Counted from the stretch's first letter, positions 33,200 to 42,411 are shown. The stretch: DNA of 64,000 bases from Solirubrobacterales bacterium (GCA_003244205.1 QHBW01000098.1:1-64000), one strand, 5' to 3'. Numbers and translations: made by a program. The notes: generated from the sequence alone by a model not told the origin.

Positions 33200-34210
33200 T
33201 CAGCGCGGCCGCGACGGCCCTCCCTCGACGATCTCGCGGCCGGTCGGTCGCAGCTGCTCGTCGAGCTCGAGCTGCCAGAAGTAACGAGTGAACGTCACGC
33301 CGGCCTGGTAATCGCCGACATGGGGAGCGATCGTCTCGCCCGCCGCCAACGCCACGATCAGCTCCGGGTAGGTGCGCCCCGCCCGCGCCGCATACATCGG
33401 CGCAGGGAAGGCGCCCCCGAAGCGCGTGTTGACGTCGGTGATCCCGAGCCCGATCTGTTTGTCGCGAAACGCCTGCACGGTGCACGCTCCGCGGACCCCG
33501 AGCGCCTCGACCACGCGCTGGCCGAGCTCGATCAGCTCGCGATCGGCAATCACCGTCCCCTTGATCGATTCGCCGCCGCGGGACTCGATCATCGTGCGCG
33601 CGATTGCGTTCAAGCAGCGGCCCTCGAGGTCCGACAGGCAGTCGATCGAGAACTCCGGGCCGTCCATCAGCCGCTGAACCATCACCGGCTCGCGCACGTA
33701 GCGACAGAAGAAGGCAGCCTCCTCGGCGTCGGCGGCCGGGTGGATCGAGCGCGCGGCCGACCCGCGGCGTGGCTTGACCATCACCGGGTATGACGGAGCC
33801 CGCTCGTCGGGCAGCACTGTCGGGGGCGAAGGCAGGCCGAGGCGCTCGAGCAGCAGGTGGGTCTCGTACTTGTCGTAGGTCGCCCGTGCGATCTCGGGAT
33901 CGGGTACGAACGCCGGCAGGCGGCCTTCCGCGCGTGCGACGGCGAGCACATCGAGATCGAGATCGGTGAGCGGGACGACCGCCCCGACTGCGAACTCCGC
34001 GCAGAGCGTGGCGAGCGCCGGCACGTACTCGCGGTCGTCGATCGGCGGGACGGCGCGGCGGACGTGGGCGGCGTACTGCGCCGGGGCGAGCGGGTTGGGA
34101 TCGGCCGCCACGGTGACGGTGTGCTGGGCGAAGGCCGAGACGATGTCGTAGCGCTTGCCCACGCCCGTGAGCAGCACCGCGGGGCGTGACGCTGGCGCGA
34201 GCGGGCTCAT
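33200..34210 (-). CDS. ATP-grasp carboxylate-amine ligase-like protein
   Basis: 336 residues. The start is ATG 34210, overlapping the sugar-transferase stop as ATGA. An N-terminal Rossmann-like half (RPAVLLTGVGKRY, then VTVAADPNPLAPA) precedes an ATP-grasp domain resembling the CarB group: YPVMVKPRRGSAARSI for the nucleotide, MVQRLMDGPEFSIDC, and ITDVNTRFGGAFPA with the Mg2-binding Asn. Such enzymes activate a carboxylate by phosphorylation and join it to an amine. As the last gene of a polysaccharide operon, it may add an amino acid or similar group to a sugar; this role is inferred from position only. Confidence 0.85.
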   Translation of the reverse strand: MSPLAPASRPAVLLTGVGKRYDIVSAFAQHTVTVAADPNPLAPAQYAAHVRRAVPPIDDREYVPALATLCAEFAVGAVVPLTDLDLDVLAVARAEGRLPAFVPDPEIARATYDKYETHLLLERLGLPSPPTVLPDERAPSYPVMVKPRRGSAARSIHPAADAEEAAFFCRYVREPVMVQRLMDGPEFSIDCLSDLEGRCLNAIARTMIESRGGESIKGTVIADRELIELGQRVVEALGVRGACTVQAFRDKQIGLGITDVNTRFGGAFPAPMYAARAGRTYPELIVALAAGETIAPHVGDYQAGVTFTRYFWQLELDEQLRPTGREIVEGGPSRPR

Positions 34211-34839
34211 CGCCCCCAGCCGCCGCTGGCGCCCTTGTAGAGCCCACGGCCGCCGAGCACCAGCGCGACCGTACGGGCGATGATGCGCAGGTCCAAGGCG
34301 AGCGAGCGGCGCGTCACGTACTCGAGGTCCAGCTCGATCCGCGTCGACCACGGCAGCGAGGCGCGGCCGTGCACCTGAGCCCATCCGGTGAGCCCGGGCT
34401 TGACCGTCAGGCGCGCGCGCTGACGCTCGCTGTACTGGGCGACCTGCACGGGGATCGTCGGTCGCGGCCCCACCAGCGACATCTCACCGCGGAGGATGTT
34501 GAGCAGGTTCGGCAGCTCGTCGAGCGAGAGGCGCCGCAGCAGCGCGCCGACGCGGGTGATGCGGGGGTCGCCCTCCTGCACGGCCAGGCCGGCGCCGACG
34601 AACTCTGCGTCGGGGATCATCGTGCGCAGCTTGAGCATCTCGAACGTCTCGCCGTCGAGGCCGACGCGCAGCTGGCGGTAGAGCACCGGTCCGGGCGACT
34701 CCGCGCGGATCGCGCCCGCCGCCGCGGCGAGCAGCGGCGAGGCGAGCGCGAGCCCCGCGGCCGCCGCGACGACATCGAGGAGGCGCTTGGCGCGCAGGTA
34801 GAGCGCGCCGCCCGCGGGTGAGGGTGCGGGCTCGCTCAC
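34207..34839 (-). CDS. priming sugar-1-phosphate transferase (WbaP/PglC-like)
   Basis: 210 residues. KRLLDVVAAAAGLALASPLL is the single membrane or re-entrant helix. LYRQLRVGLDGETFEMLKLR, SLDELPNLLNILRGEMSLVG and KPGLTGWAQVHGR are the conserved cytoplasmic motifs of the bacterial sugar transferase family, including the catalytic Asp-Glu pair. It would move a sugar phosphate from a UDP-sugar onto undecaprenyl phosphate and so begin each repeat unit of the surface polymer. The GTG start overlaps the GT2 stop and its stop overlaps the ATP-grasp start. Confidence 0.95.
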   Translation of the reverse strand: MSEPAPSPAGGALYLRAKRLLDVVAAAAGLALASPLLAAAAGAIRAESPGPVLYRQLRVGLDGETFEMLKLRTMIPDAEFVGAGLAVQEGDPRITRVGALLRRLSLDELPNLLNILRGEMSLVGPRPTIPVQVAQYSERQRARLTVKPGLTGWAQVHGRASLPWSTRIELDLEYVTRRSLALDLRIIARTVALVLGGRGLYKGASGGWGR

Positions 34840-35978
34840 CGCGTGCCCTCCGCGGCTTCCCAGCCCGCCGGCGTGCCGTGTCGCAGCCAGTCCCACAGGC
34901 CGGCTGCCAGCGACGCTGTCGCGAGGACGTAGTAGCGGGCGAGCAGGAGCGGGCGCCAGCGCAGCGAGCCGCCCGCGAGCGCCGCCGCGAGCAGCGTCAG
35001 CTGAAGCGCCAGGCAGACGGCGTAGAGCGGACTCAGCCAGGCGATCACGATCGCCAGGTTGGTCGCGAGCGCGATCAAATGAAGAAATGGTGACGCGTAG
35101 CGCAGCACCCGATGGGAGAGGATCATCAGCGCATAGAGCGGTCCGTACCCGCGCGGTGAGAGCAGCCCGCCGCGCAGCACGATCGGCCAGGCGTGGCTCA
35201 TCATCCTGCGCTTGCGGGCGAACTCGCCCTCGACGCTGGGGGCCATCTTCTCGCTGGCGCGCGCCGCGGGCGCGTAGACGGCACGCCAGCCACGCTTGAC
35301 CATGTTGAAGGGGAAGGAGAGGTCGTGACCCATGATCGGGTCCACGACGACGTAAGCCTCGCGGCGGGTCGCGTAGATCGCGCCGTTGCCGCCGGTGACC
35401 GAGGCGAGCCGGGACTCCAGCGCGCGCAGCGCCATCTCGTAGCGCCAGTAGACGCCCTCCTGGTTTGAACCGCCGCCGTCGATGAAGGTCACCTGGCCGC
35501 AGACGTAGCCGACACGCCTGTTACGGAAGGGCGCCACGAGCTCGCGCAGCGCGCCGGGCTCCCACTGCACGTTGGCGTCCGAGAAGGCCACGATCTCGGC
35601 CTGCGACAGCGAGACCGCTCTGTCCTGCGCGCGGATCTTGCCGCCGCGGGGCAGCTCGAGCACGCGGTCGGCGCCGGCGGCGCGGGCGCGTTCGGGCGTG
35701 CCGTCGCTGGAGCCGTCACAGCTGACGATCAGCTCGAGGCGCTCGCGCGGGTAATCGAGCGCGAGCATGTTGACGACCTTCGCCGCGATCACCTCCGCCT
35801 CCTGGTAGGCGGCGACGATCAGCGACACCGAGGGCGTCTGGGCGCCGCTGTCGGGCGCTGGTGCCGTGGGCCTGCGACGCGCGCTCGCGAGCGCCGCGAG
35901 CAGCACGCCGTAGCCGGCCTGGGTGTAGACGAGCAGGCCGGCGGCGACCCAGAAGACGATCTCGAGCACGGTGCACAC
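34836..35978 (-). CDS. membrane glycosyltransferase family 2
   Basis: 380 residues from GTG 35978. A membrane helix at the N-terminus (about 4-26) is followed by a GT-A domain: VSLIVAAYQEAEVIAAKVVN, SCDGSSDGT, AFSDAN (the DxD-like site), and GGNGAIYATRREAY. A membrane region of three or four helices closes the protein. It resembles processive GT2 enzymes but lacks the QxxRW motif of cellulose and hyaluronan synthases; ARKRRMMSHAW occupies that area. It probably adds one residue to the lipid-linked intermediate. Its stop overlaps the sugar transferase start (GTGA), and the GT4 gene ends 27 bases upstream. Confidence 0.9.
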   Translation of the reverse strand: MCTVLEIVFWVAAGLLVYTQAGYGVLLAALASARRRPTAPAPDSGAQTPSVSLIVAAYQEAEVIAAKVVNMLALDYPRERLELIVSCDGSSDGTPERARAAGADRVLELPRGGKIRAQDRAVSLSQAEIVAFSDANVQWEPGALRELVAPFRNRRVGYVCGQVTFIDGGGSNQEGVYWRYEMALRALESRLASVTGGNGAIYATRREAYVVVDPIMGHDLSFPFNMVKRGWRAVYAPAARASEKMAPSVEGEFARKRRMMSHAWPIVLRGGLLSPRGYGPLYALMILSHRVLRYASPFLHLIALATNLAIVIAWLSPLYAVCLALQLTLLAAALAGGSLRWRPLLLARYYVLATASLAAGLWDWLRHGTPAGWEAAEGTR

Positions 35979-36004
35979 AGCCGCGACAGTCTGGCGGACC
36001 GCGC

Positions 36005-37099
36005 TCAGAGCAGCGCGCGATAGAGCGCAAGCGTGCGGCGAGCGATCTGATCCCATCCGTAGGTCCCGGCCGCGGCGGCGCGCGCGCCTGCCGCGAGGCG
36101 CTCGCGCGCCGCCTCGTCCCCCAGCAGCGCCACGAGCGCGGCGCGCAGCGCCGCCGGGTCCGCTGGCGCTACGAGCTGCGCCGCCCCCGCCGCCGCCACC
36201 TCGGGGAAGCCGCCGACCGCGCTGAGCACGGTCGGCTTGCCGAACGCCAGCGCCGTGGAGAGCACGCCGGACTGGTCGATCTCCCGGTAGGGCAGCACGA
36301 CGAGGTCCGCACGGCGGAAGTACGCCGGCAGCTCTGCGTCGGAGATGAAGCGCGCGACGAAGCGCACCGACGCCGTCGCGGCGGCGCGGAGCGCCGCAAT
36401 ATCCATCTTCGGCAGGCCGACGATCCACAGCTCGGCGTCCTCGATAGCGCGCCAGGCCTCGATCAGCACGTCGATGCCCTTGTAGGGACGCACCAGGCCA
36501 AAGCAGAGGACGACGGGGCGCTCGACGGCAGCCAGCTCCTGCGGGAGCGCACGCTCATCGGGCTGCGCCACCAGGTAGTCGAACGCTCCGTGGGGGATCA
36601 CGTGCACGTGCGCGGGGTCGATGCCGAGACCATCGACCAAGCGGCCGCGGCCGTACTCGGAGTGGACCACGACGGCGTCCATGCGCCGGTAGAGGCGCCG
36701 CTGGGCCGAGCGCTGGCCGGGGCGGGGCTCGCGCGGAAGGAGGTCGTGGGCCGTCAGCACGCGCGGGCGCCCGCGGGGCAGCAGGTGGGCGTCGAGCGGC
36801 TGGACCGGCAGCCACTGGAAGTGCACGACGTCGGCGGCGCGCGCCGCGCGGCGGTAGCGAGCCATGTCGGGGGCGTGCTGGGCGAGCTTGGTGGCGAGCC
36901 GCAGCCGCGACCCCGGCGCTCCGACGGAGTGACGGTAGAAGGCCTCGCGCACGCCGTAGCCCCGCGCCTCGGGCACCGGCCCGTAGGCGAAGGGACTGGT
37001 GATCAGCTCGACATCGGCCCCGGCCGCGGCGAGCGCCGCGCACAGGGCGTGGTCGTAGGGGGGCGTGTAGGCGCTCGGGTCGACGACATGGACACGCAC
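36005..37099 (-). CDS. glycosyltransferase family 4 (GT-B fold)
   Basis: 364 residues. The acceptor half begins VHVVDPSAYTPPYDHALC. The donor half has VLCFGLVRPYKGIDVLIEAW, ADLVVLPYREIDQSGVLSTA and GKPTVLSAVGGFPEV, with the E-x7-E-like segment shifted to an Asp/Gln pair. This is the GT4 retaining pattern that uses nucleotide sugars. It acts in the cytoplasm on the undecaprenyl-linked oligosaccharide. The start GTG 37099 is 30 bases from the divergent GT2 gene. Confidence 0.92.
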   Translation of the reverse strand: MRVHVVDPSAYTPPYDHALCAALAAAGADVELITSPFAYGPVPEARGYGVREAFYRHSVGAPGSRLRLATKLAQHAPDMARYRRAARAADVVHFQWLPVQPLDAHLLPRGRPRVLTAHDLLPREPRPGQRSAQRRLYRRMDAVVVHSEYGRGRLVDGLGIDPAHVHVIPHGAFDYLVAQPDERALPQELAAVERPVVLCFGLVRPYKGIDVLIEAWRAIEDAELWIVGLPKMDIAALRAAATASVRFVARFISDAELPAYFRRADLVVLPYREIDQSGVLSTALAFGKPTVLSAVGGFPEVAAAGAAQLVAPADPAALRAALVALLGDEAARERLAAGARAAAAGTYGWDQIARRTLALYRALL

Positions 37100-37129
37100 G
37101 AGAGGGGCAGTATCGCGGCGCCGTCAGCG

Positions 37130-38077
37130 ATGATCCCCCAGGTGGCCGTCGAGCTCAGCTACTGCATCGTCAACACCGAGCACCGCGAGCTGCTGCAGCG
37201 CTGCCTCGACGCCGTCGCGCGCGAGCGCGCGAGCGTGGTCTACGACACCGAGGTGCTCGTGCTCGACAACGCCTCGCGCGACGGGTCGGCGACCGCCGCC
37301 CGGCGCCACCCCGCCGGCGCCGAGGTGATCGGGCTGCGCAAGCGGCGCGGCAAGGGCGAAAACGACTCGGCGCTGCTCGAACGCGCTCGGGGCCGCTTCT
37401 GCCTGATGCTCAACGAGGACTCCGAGCTGCTCCCCGGCGCGACGGAGGCGTTGCGCACGTCGCTGATCGAGCACCCGCGGGCGGGGGCTGCGGGGGCCGC
37501 GCTCTATGACCCCAACAGCGTGCGCCAACCCTCGGCGTGGCGCTTCCCGGGACCAGCGACGGCGCTGGCCGGCGCGCTGCTGGCGCACCGGCGCTTCACC
37601 GTGCAGAGTCGTGGCGAGCGCGTGCGCGAGGTCCACTGGGCGCAGTCGGCGGCGCTGATGGTGCGGCGCGACGCCGCCGAGGAGATCGGCTGGTTTGACC
37701 CTGAGTTCTTCGTCTACTCCGATGAGGTCGACTTCTGCAGGCGGCTACGCGACGCGGGCTGGCGCACGCTCTACGTCCCCGCAGCCAGGGCGATCCATCA
37801 CGAGCAGCTCGTGCGCGGACCGATCCCCCAGCGACGCATCGTCGAGTTTTCGCGCAACCGCGACCGCTACATGCGCAAGCACCACTCCGCGGGCGCCGCG
37901 TGGGTCGTGCGCTGGCTGACGGCGTGGACGTACTTCCTTCGGACCGTTGCCGCGCTCGTGCTGCCGGGGCACGATCCCCGACGCTATTGGCGCCACGTGC
38001 GCGCAACGCTGGGACCCGAGCGCGGCGAGGGCCTGCGCGAGGCCGCCGCGGAGCTTAACCGCGGCCCGCGGCTGTGA
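37130..38077 (+). CDS. glycosyltransferase family 2 (rhamnosyltransferase-like)
   Basis: 315 residues from ATG 37130. VELSYCIVNTEHRELLQRCL and VLVLDNASRDGS form the nucleotide-binding half; MLNEDSELLPGA carries the acidic metal site. VHWAQSAALMVRRDAAEEIG followed by WFDPEFFVYSDEVDFCRRLR is typical of WbbL/rhamnosyltransferase-like GT2 enzymes. It is the only plus-strand gene of the polysaccharide locus. Its 3' end overlaps the convergent flippase by 23 bases. Transfer of a deoxyhexose is inferred from family resemblance. Confidence 0.9.
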   Translation: MIPQVAVELSYCIVNTEHRELLQRCLDAVARERASVVYDTEVLVLDNASRDGSATAARRHPAGAEVIGLRKRRGKGENDSALLERARGRFCLMLNEDSELLPGATEALRTSLIEHPRAGAAGAALYDPNSVRQPSAWRFPGPATALAGALLAHRRFTVQSRGERVREVHWAQSAALMVRRDAAEEIGWFDPEFFVYSDEVDFCRRLRDAGWRTLYVPAARAIHHEQLVRGPIPQRRIVEFSRNRDRYMRKHHSAGAAWVVRWLTAWTYFLRTVAALVLPGHDPRRYWRHVRATLGPERGEGLREAAAELNRGPRL

Positions 38078-39548
38078 GCTGGGCGCGCGCCCGCGCTCGG
38101 CCCGCGGCCACCAGCCGGCGCAGTCCCTCGCGCTCGCCCGGGTCCAGGAAGCCCGCCAGCCACAGCACCAGCGGCACCGCCACGATCACTCCGGCGCGCG
38201 AGACGAACCCGACCACGCCGTCGTCGGGCAGAAACGCATCGCCCGCGCCCCAGGCGCCGCCCAGCACGACGACCAGCAGCGCCAGCCGCCGCCACTCGAA
38301 GGCCACGTGAAAGAGCCGGCGCGTGAGCACGCGCATGACGGTCAGGATCGCGACGTAGGCGAGACAGAGCGCGAGCCCGGCGCCGGCGATCCCGAGCGGC
38401 CCGACGAGCAAGACGATCGCGACCACGTTGACGAGCAGGCCCGCGGCGGCCGCGGGGAGGTTGCGCGACGTCATCCGCGCGCGCCCCGCAATCACCACGA
38501 ACACCAGGAAGAGCCCGTACAGCGCCCACCCCAGCGCGACCCACGGCAACGCGCGGTACGCGCCGAAGAAGCTGTGGGCGGCGAACACTCGCAGCACCCA
38601 GCGCCCGACCAGGGCGAGCCCGACGACGACAGCTCCGGTGACCGCTACGTACCACGTCGTCACGCGGGCGTAGAGCTTGGAGGCCTCTTCGTCTGATTCG
38701 ATCGAGTAGGCGAGCGGCGGCCACGCGTACTGGAAGCCGCGCACCGCCAGTGTCACCGCCGTCGCCAGCTTGACCGCGAGCGAATAGCGCCCGGCGTCCG
38801 CCGGGCTGACGTGGCGGTAGAGGTAGATGCGGTCGACTACGTTGAGCGCGTAGACGGAGAGGTCGGCGGGCATCGTCGGCAGCCCGAAGCGCAGCATCGG
38901 GCCGAGCTCCGGACGGTGCCAGCGGCCCGGGGTGAAGCCGAGCTGGTTGCGCAAACGCCACCACAGCCCCAGCAGCACGATCGTCGAAGCGGTGTAGTTC
39001 CCGAGGATCAGCCCGCGAGCCCCCATGCGCGCGGCGACCACCAGCGGTACCGTCAATGAGATGGTCAGCGCGACGTTGGTGAGCGACGCGAAGAGGTACT
39101 CACGGGCGCGCTCCTCCACGCGCAGCAGCGCGTAGGCCACCTCCAGGTTGGTGAATGCCCACAGTCCCATCGCGGCGAAGGACATCAGCGTCGCGTCGCG
39201 GTAGCCGAGGATGAGCTGGGACACCGACCCGGCGAAGGCGAGCGCCACGAGCAGGGCGACCGTCGAGCAGAGCGCGGTGAACCCGGTCGCCAGGCGCGCG
39301 ATGCGAATGCGCCGCTCCGGCTCGGCGTCGAGGAAGTGCAAGCGCACGAAGGCCGCGTCGATGCCGAGGCGCAGCACGATCGAGATCAGCACGACCGCCG
39401 TCGTGAGCACCTCCGCGGTCCCGTAGTCGCGCGGGGTGAGGAAGTGCGTGTAGACGGGCAGCAGCCCGAGGGCGACGACCTTGGCGAGCGCCTCGCCGAG
39501 CTGGTAGGCGAAGCCGGTCCTCAGCAGACGGCGGAAGTAGCCGATCAC
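38055..39548 (-). CDS. oligosaccharide flippase (Wzx/MATE-like)
   Basis: 497 residues with about 12-14 membrane helices. The N-terminal amphipathic GYFRRLLRTGFAYQLGEALA and the segment FLTPRDYGTAEVLTT are typical of the polysaccharide-biosynthesis branch of the MOP superfamily. It should flip the undecaprenyl-linked repeat unit across the membrane before polymerisation. It ends in a basic cytoplasmic tail and lies 12 bases downstream of the polymerase gene. Confidence 0.93.
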   Translation of the reverse strand: MIGYFRRLLRTGFAYQLGEALAKVVALGLLPVYTHFLTPRDYGTAEVLTTAVVLISIVLRLGIDAAFVRLHFLDAEPERRIRIARLATGFTALCSTVALLVALAFAGSVSQLILGYRDATLMSFAAMGLWAFTNLEVAYALLRVEERAREYLFASLTNVALTISLTVPLVVAARMGARGLILGNYTASTIVLLGLWWRLRNQLGFTPGRWHRPELGPMLRFGLPTMPADLSVYALNVVDRIYLYRHVSPADAGRYSLAVKLATAVTLAVRGFQYAWPPLAYSIESDEEASKLYARVTTWYVAVTGAVVVGLALVGRWVLRVFAAHSFFGAYRALPWVALGWALYGLFLVFVVIAGRARMTSRNLPAAAAGLLVNVVAIVLLVGPLGIAGAGLALCLAYVAILTVMRVLTRRLFHVAFEWRRLALLVVVLGGAWGAGDAFLPDDGVVGFVSRAGVIVAVPLVLWLAGFLDPGEREGLRRLVAAGRARARAQLTAAGRG

Positions 39549-39560
39549 GGCCTCGTCCAG

Positions 39561-41099
39561 CTATCGGGCCGGCGCGGGGTCCGCCGGCGGCGCCGCGGCA
39601 AGCGCCGCTGCGACGCCGAGCAGCGCCCACGTCGAGGGGTCCGAGAGGAAGTCCGCGTAGAGCAGCGTGTGCACGATGAGGGCCGCGAATGCCGCCGCCA
39701 GCCCGGCTCGCGCGGGCGAGCGCCGTGCGCCGCGCACGAGCAGCAAGCGCGCGGCGACCAGCAGGCCGAGATAGAGCGCGAGCCCGGGCGCTCCCTGTTC
39801 GCTGGCCACGGTGATCGGAATCGTGTGCGACGCCGCGACCGCGCGATCCTCCGGCGAAACCGCCGCCGGGTCCTCGACGCGACTCTGCTCGCGCCTGCGG
39901 AACTCGGCGGCGAAGCTGCCGGAGCCCCAGCCGCCCAGCGGCCGCTGAGCAAACAGGTCCGCGCCGCCCTGGATCAGCGAGCTGCGTCCGCTCGAGGCGG
40001 TCGCGAGCGCCTGCGCGCGGTTGAGGTTCACGTGCACAACGTCGCCGAAGGCCAGCAGAAAGACCGCGCCGAGCACGACCGCGACGCCCGCGACGAGCCC
40101 GACGATGCGCAGCGAGAAGCGCAGCGCGGCGAGCGCGAGCAAGCCCGCCAGCAGGGCGACAAAGCTCGACTGCGAGAGCGATGAGAGCAGCGCCAACCAG
40201 ATCACGACGAGCGCGCCGGTGGCGACCAGGACCTCGCGCCTGCTGCGAGTCCAGAGCATGGCAGCGACGAGCAGCGTGGCGACCAGGGCGAGAAAGCGGC
40301 CGTAGACGTTGGGGTCATAGAAGAGCGAGTTCACGCGAAAGCTCGACCCGAACACGTTGGCCGCCTTGAGGTTCGAGTTCAGCAACAGGTGACGCGTGGC
40401 GAGCTCGACAAAGCCGACCAGCGCGAGTACGCCGGCGATCGACACGAGCGCCAGCAGGCACAGGCGCATCAGGCGGGCGTCCCAGCGCAGCTCGGCGATC
40501 AGCGCCAGCAGCAGCGCGAACGGGACATAGAAGAAGATCACCTGCCCCAGCGCGATGTTGAAACGCGTCGAGTAGAGCGCCTGAACGGCATAGAGGACGA
40601 TGCTCGCGGCCAGCAGCCAGCGCACCGCCCCCGGGAGGCCGCGGACGGCAGCTGCGGGTCCCTGGACACGGCCTCGCAGCAGCACCACGATCCACGCCAG
40701 CGCTCCGGCGGCGATGACCGCGTAGAGGGGGATCAACAGGTTGTACGTCGTGCCGCTGAGCGTCACCGGCACGCGGAAGGGCAGCGCCGCGACGGCCAGC
40801 AGCGCGAACAGCTGCGGTCGGCGTCGAATCAGCCAGGCCAGGCCAGCGAGCGAAACCAGGCCCACGACCGCAGCGGCGGCGGCAACCGCCGGGTGATTGC
40901 GAACCACGGAGAAGCTCGAGGTGTCCCAGCGGTGCAGCGCCAGCAGCGTCGGCGTCGCGATCAGCGCGAGCGCCATCGCGACGGCGCGCAGCCGAGGCTG
41001 TGGAGCCACGAGCGCCCCAGCCGCCAGCACGGCGCACACGATCGCGATCGCCTGCTCGGCACCGGCGCCGACGACGGCGGCGAGCACCGGGGTGTTCAT
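39561..41099 (-). CDS. O-antigen ligase/polymerase-like membrane protein
   Basis: 512 residues with about 12 membrane helices and one large extracytoplasmic loop (about 375-440) containing PLGGWGSGSFAAEFRRRE, an arginine-rich loop expected in Wzy/WaaL-type GT-C enzymes. It also has SLFYDPNVYGRFLAL, a common Wzy_C motif. It either polymerises flipped repeat units or ligates the finished polymer to an acceptor. No other polymerase gene is present in the locus, so polymerase is the likelier role. The start ATG lies one base after the histidine-phosphatase stop. Confidence 0.9.
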   Translation of the reverse strand: MNTPVLAAVVGAGAEQAIAIVCAVLAAGALVAPQPRLRAVAMALALIATPTLLALHRWDTSSFSVVRNHPAVAAAAAVVGLVSLAGLAWLIRRRPQLFALLAVAALPFRVPVTLSGTTYNLLIPLYAVIAAGALAWIVVLLRGRVQGPAAAVRGLPGAVRWLLAASIVLYAVQALYSTRFNIALGQVIFFYVPFALLLALIAELRWDARLMRLCLLALVSIAGVLALVGFVELATRHLLLNSNLKAANVFGSSFRVNSLFYDPNVYGRFLALVATLLVAAMLWTRSRREVLVATGALVVIWLALLSSLSQSSFVALLAGLLALAALRFSLRIVGLVAGVAVVLGAVFLLAFGDVVHVNLNRAQALATASSGRSSLIQGGADLFAQRPLGGWGSGSFAAEFRRREQSRVEDPAAVSPEDRAVAASHTIPITVASEQGAPGLALYLGLLVAARLLLVRGARRSPARAGLAAAFAALIVHTLLYADFLSDPSTWALLGVAAALAAAPPADPAPAR

Positions 41100-41100
41100 C

Positions 41101-41646
41101 TCAGAGCTCGATCAGCGCCGCGTTGGGGATCGTCCAGCTGTGAAAGCGCTGCAGGGCGAGATCACCGTTGGCATGGCACAGCGCCACCCGGATCGAGCCC
41201 CCGTGGCAGACTGCGAGCCCGGGCTGGCGATCGGCGCTGCCAATCTCGCCGAGCGCCTCCACGACACGTCTCAGCTGCTCGCCCAGCGACTCACCACCGG
41301 GGAAGCGAAAGCTGGCGCCGGCCCGCCGCCAGGCGGCGTAGCTTTCGGGGTCCTCGCGCTCGACCTCATACCAGCAGCGTCCCTCCCAGATGCCGCGACT
41401 GCCTTCGCGCAGGCGCGGATCGAGCCGCGGCTGCAAGCCGATGTGCGCGCCCACGATCTCGGCGGTTTCGCATGCCCGGCTCAAATCGGAGGAGTAGAGC
41501 GCGCCGATCTGCTTGCACTCGACGCGCTCGGCGAGCTCGTGAGCCTGTGCACGGCCGGCGTCGTTGAGCGGCGTGTCGCGGAAGCCCTGGATCCGTATTG
41601 GCTCGCGATTGTCGTCGGTCTCGCCATGGCGGGCGAGGAGGATCAC
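41101..41646 (-). CDS. histidine phosphatase family protein
   Basis: 181 residues. LLARHGETDDN is the RHG signature with the phosphorylated His. YSSDLSRACETAEIVG and LREGSRGIWEGRCW carry the second Arg and the acid, and VCHGGSIRVAL the second His. It removes phosphate from a small metabolite through a phosphohistidine intermediate. It starts in the stop of the phosphosulfolactate-synthase-like gene (ATGA, 41643-41646), so the two are translated together and may act in succession. Confidence 0.92.
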   Translation of the reverse strand: MILLARHGETDDNREPIRIQGFRDTPLNDAGRAQAHELAERVECKQIGALYSSDLSRACETAEIVGAHIGLQPRLDPRLREGSRGIWEGRCWYEVEREDPESYAAWRRAGASFRFPGGESLGEQLRRVVEALGEIGSADRQPGLAVCHGGSIRVALCHANGDLALQRFHSWTIPNAALIEL

Positions 41647-42398
41647 CTCTTCACCGAGGACAACGTGTCGGAGCGCAGGCCGAGGCGCAGAGTCTCCAGC
41701 GAGAGCACCTCGTCGGGCGCGATGTTGCCGAGGTTGACCTCGCTGCCGAAGCGCTTGAGCAGGAAGACCTGCTGCTCCTTGCGCGGTGCCTCGAAGATCA
41801 TCCGCTCGACGTCCACACCGTGGGCGATCTCGTCGATCAGCCCCATCCGTGGCTCGCCGTCTGCCCGGTAGAGGCCCACGGTGCCCGACTCACGCGCCTC
41901 GGCGATCACCTTCCAGGCGCCGGCGTCCAGCTCCGCGGCGATCTGCTCGACCCACCGATAGGGGGCCATGACCTTGGCAGCGTCCTTGCTGCCGACCTCC
42001 GAGAAGACGCGGAACTCTGCCGCCAAGCGCGCGATCAGCGCCAGCTTGCGCTCCGGCTCGAGCTCGATCGTGCCGTCGGAGACCTCGACATGGACGATCC
42101 CCAGCTCGTGCAGCCAGGCAACCATCTGCTCGACGCGATCCTGGCGGATCGCCAGCTCGGTGAGGGTGCCGCCGAGCACGACGGGGATCCCGTGGGCGCT
42201 GTAGCGCTCTAGCTTTGAGGCGAGGTTGGCCGTGGCCAGCGCCGTCCCCCATCCGAGCTTGACGATGTCAACGGCGCCGCCGGCAACCTCGACGAGGCCG
42301 TCGACCTCGGCCACCGACAGCCCGCGATCGAGCACATGGGTTAGGCCGCGCTCGCGAGGCTTGCCACCGCGGGCTGGAAGGTCGAGGAATGGGGACAC
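41643..42398 (-). CDS. phosphosulfolactate synthase (ComA) family protein
   Basis: 251 residues from GTG 42398. The TIM-barrel pattern fits: GLTHVLDRGLSVAEVDGLVE, VDIVKLGWGTALA, VVLGGTLTELA, HVEVSDGTIELE, and FSEVGSKDA. These match the ComA/YitD family, whose archaeal member adds sulfite to phosphoenolpyruvate to give (2R)-phosphosulfolactate in coenzyme M synthesis. Bacterial members may serve sulfolactate formation instead. Neither comB, comC nor comDE is in the window. Its setting in a polysaccharide locus, coupled to a histidine phosphatase, is unusual; a sulfonated-lactate product is inference. Confidence 0.85.
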   Translation of the reverse strand: MSPFLDLPARGGKPRERGLTHVLDRGLSVAEVDGLVEVAGGAVDIVKLGWGTALATANLASKLERYSAHGIPVVLGGTLTELAIRQDRVEQMVAWLHELGIVHVEVSDGTIELEPERKLALIARLAAEFRVFSEVGSKDAAKVMAPYRWVEQIAAELDAGAWKVIAEARESGTVGLYRADGEPRMGLIDEIAHGVDVERMIFEAPRKEQQVFLLKRFGSEVNLGNIAPDEVLSLETLRLGLRSDTLSSVKR

Positions 42399-42411
42399 GC
42401 CTAGGTGCGCG

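Noticed and set aside
35861-37129. A long N-terminal part on the plus-strand GT2 gene
   Set aside because: It is antisense to the GT2 and GT4 genes on the minus strand; the GT-A domain begins right after ATG 37130.
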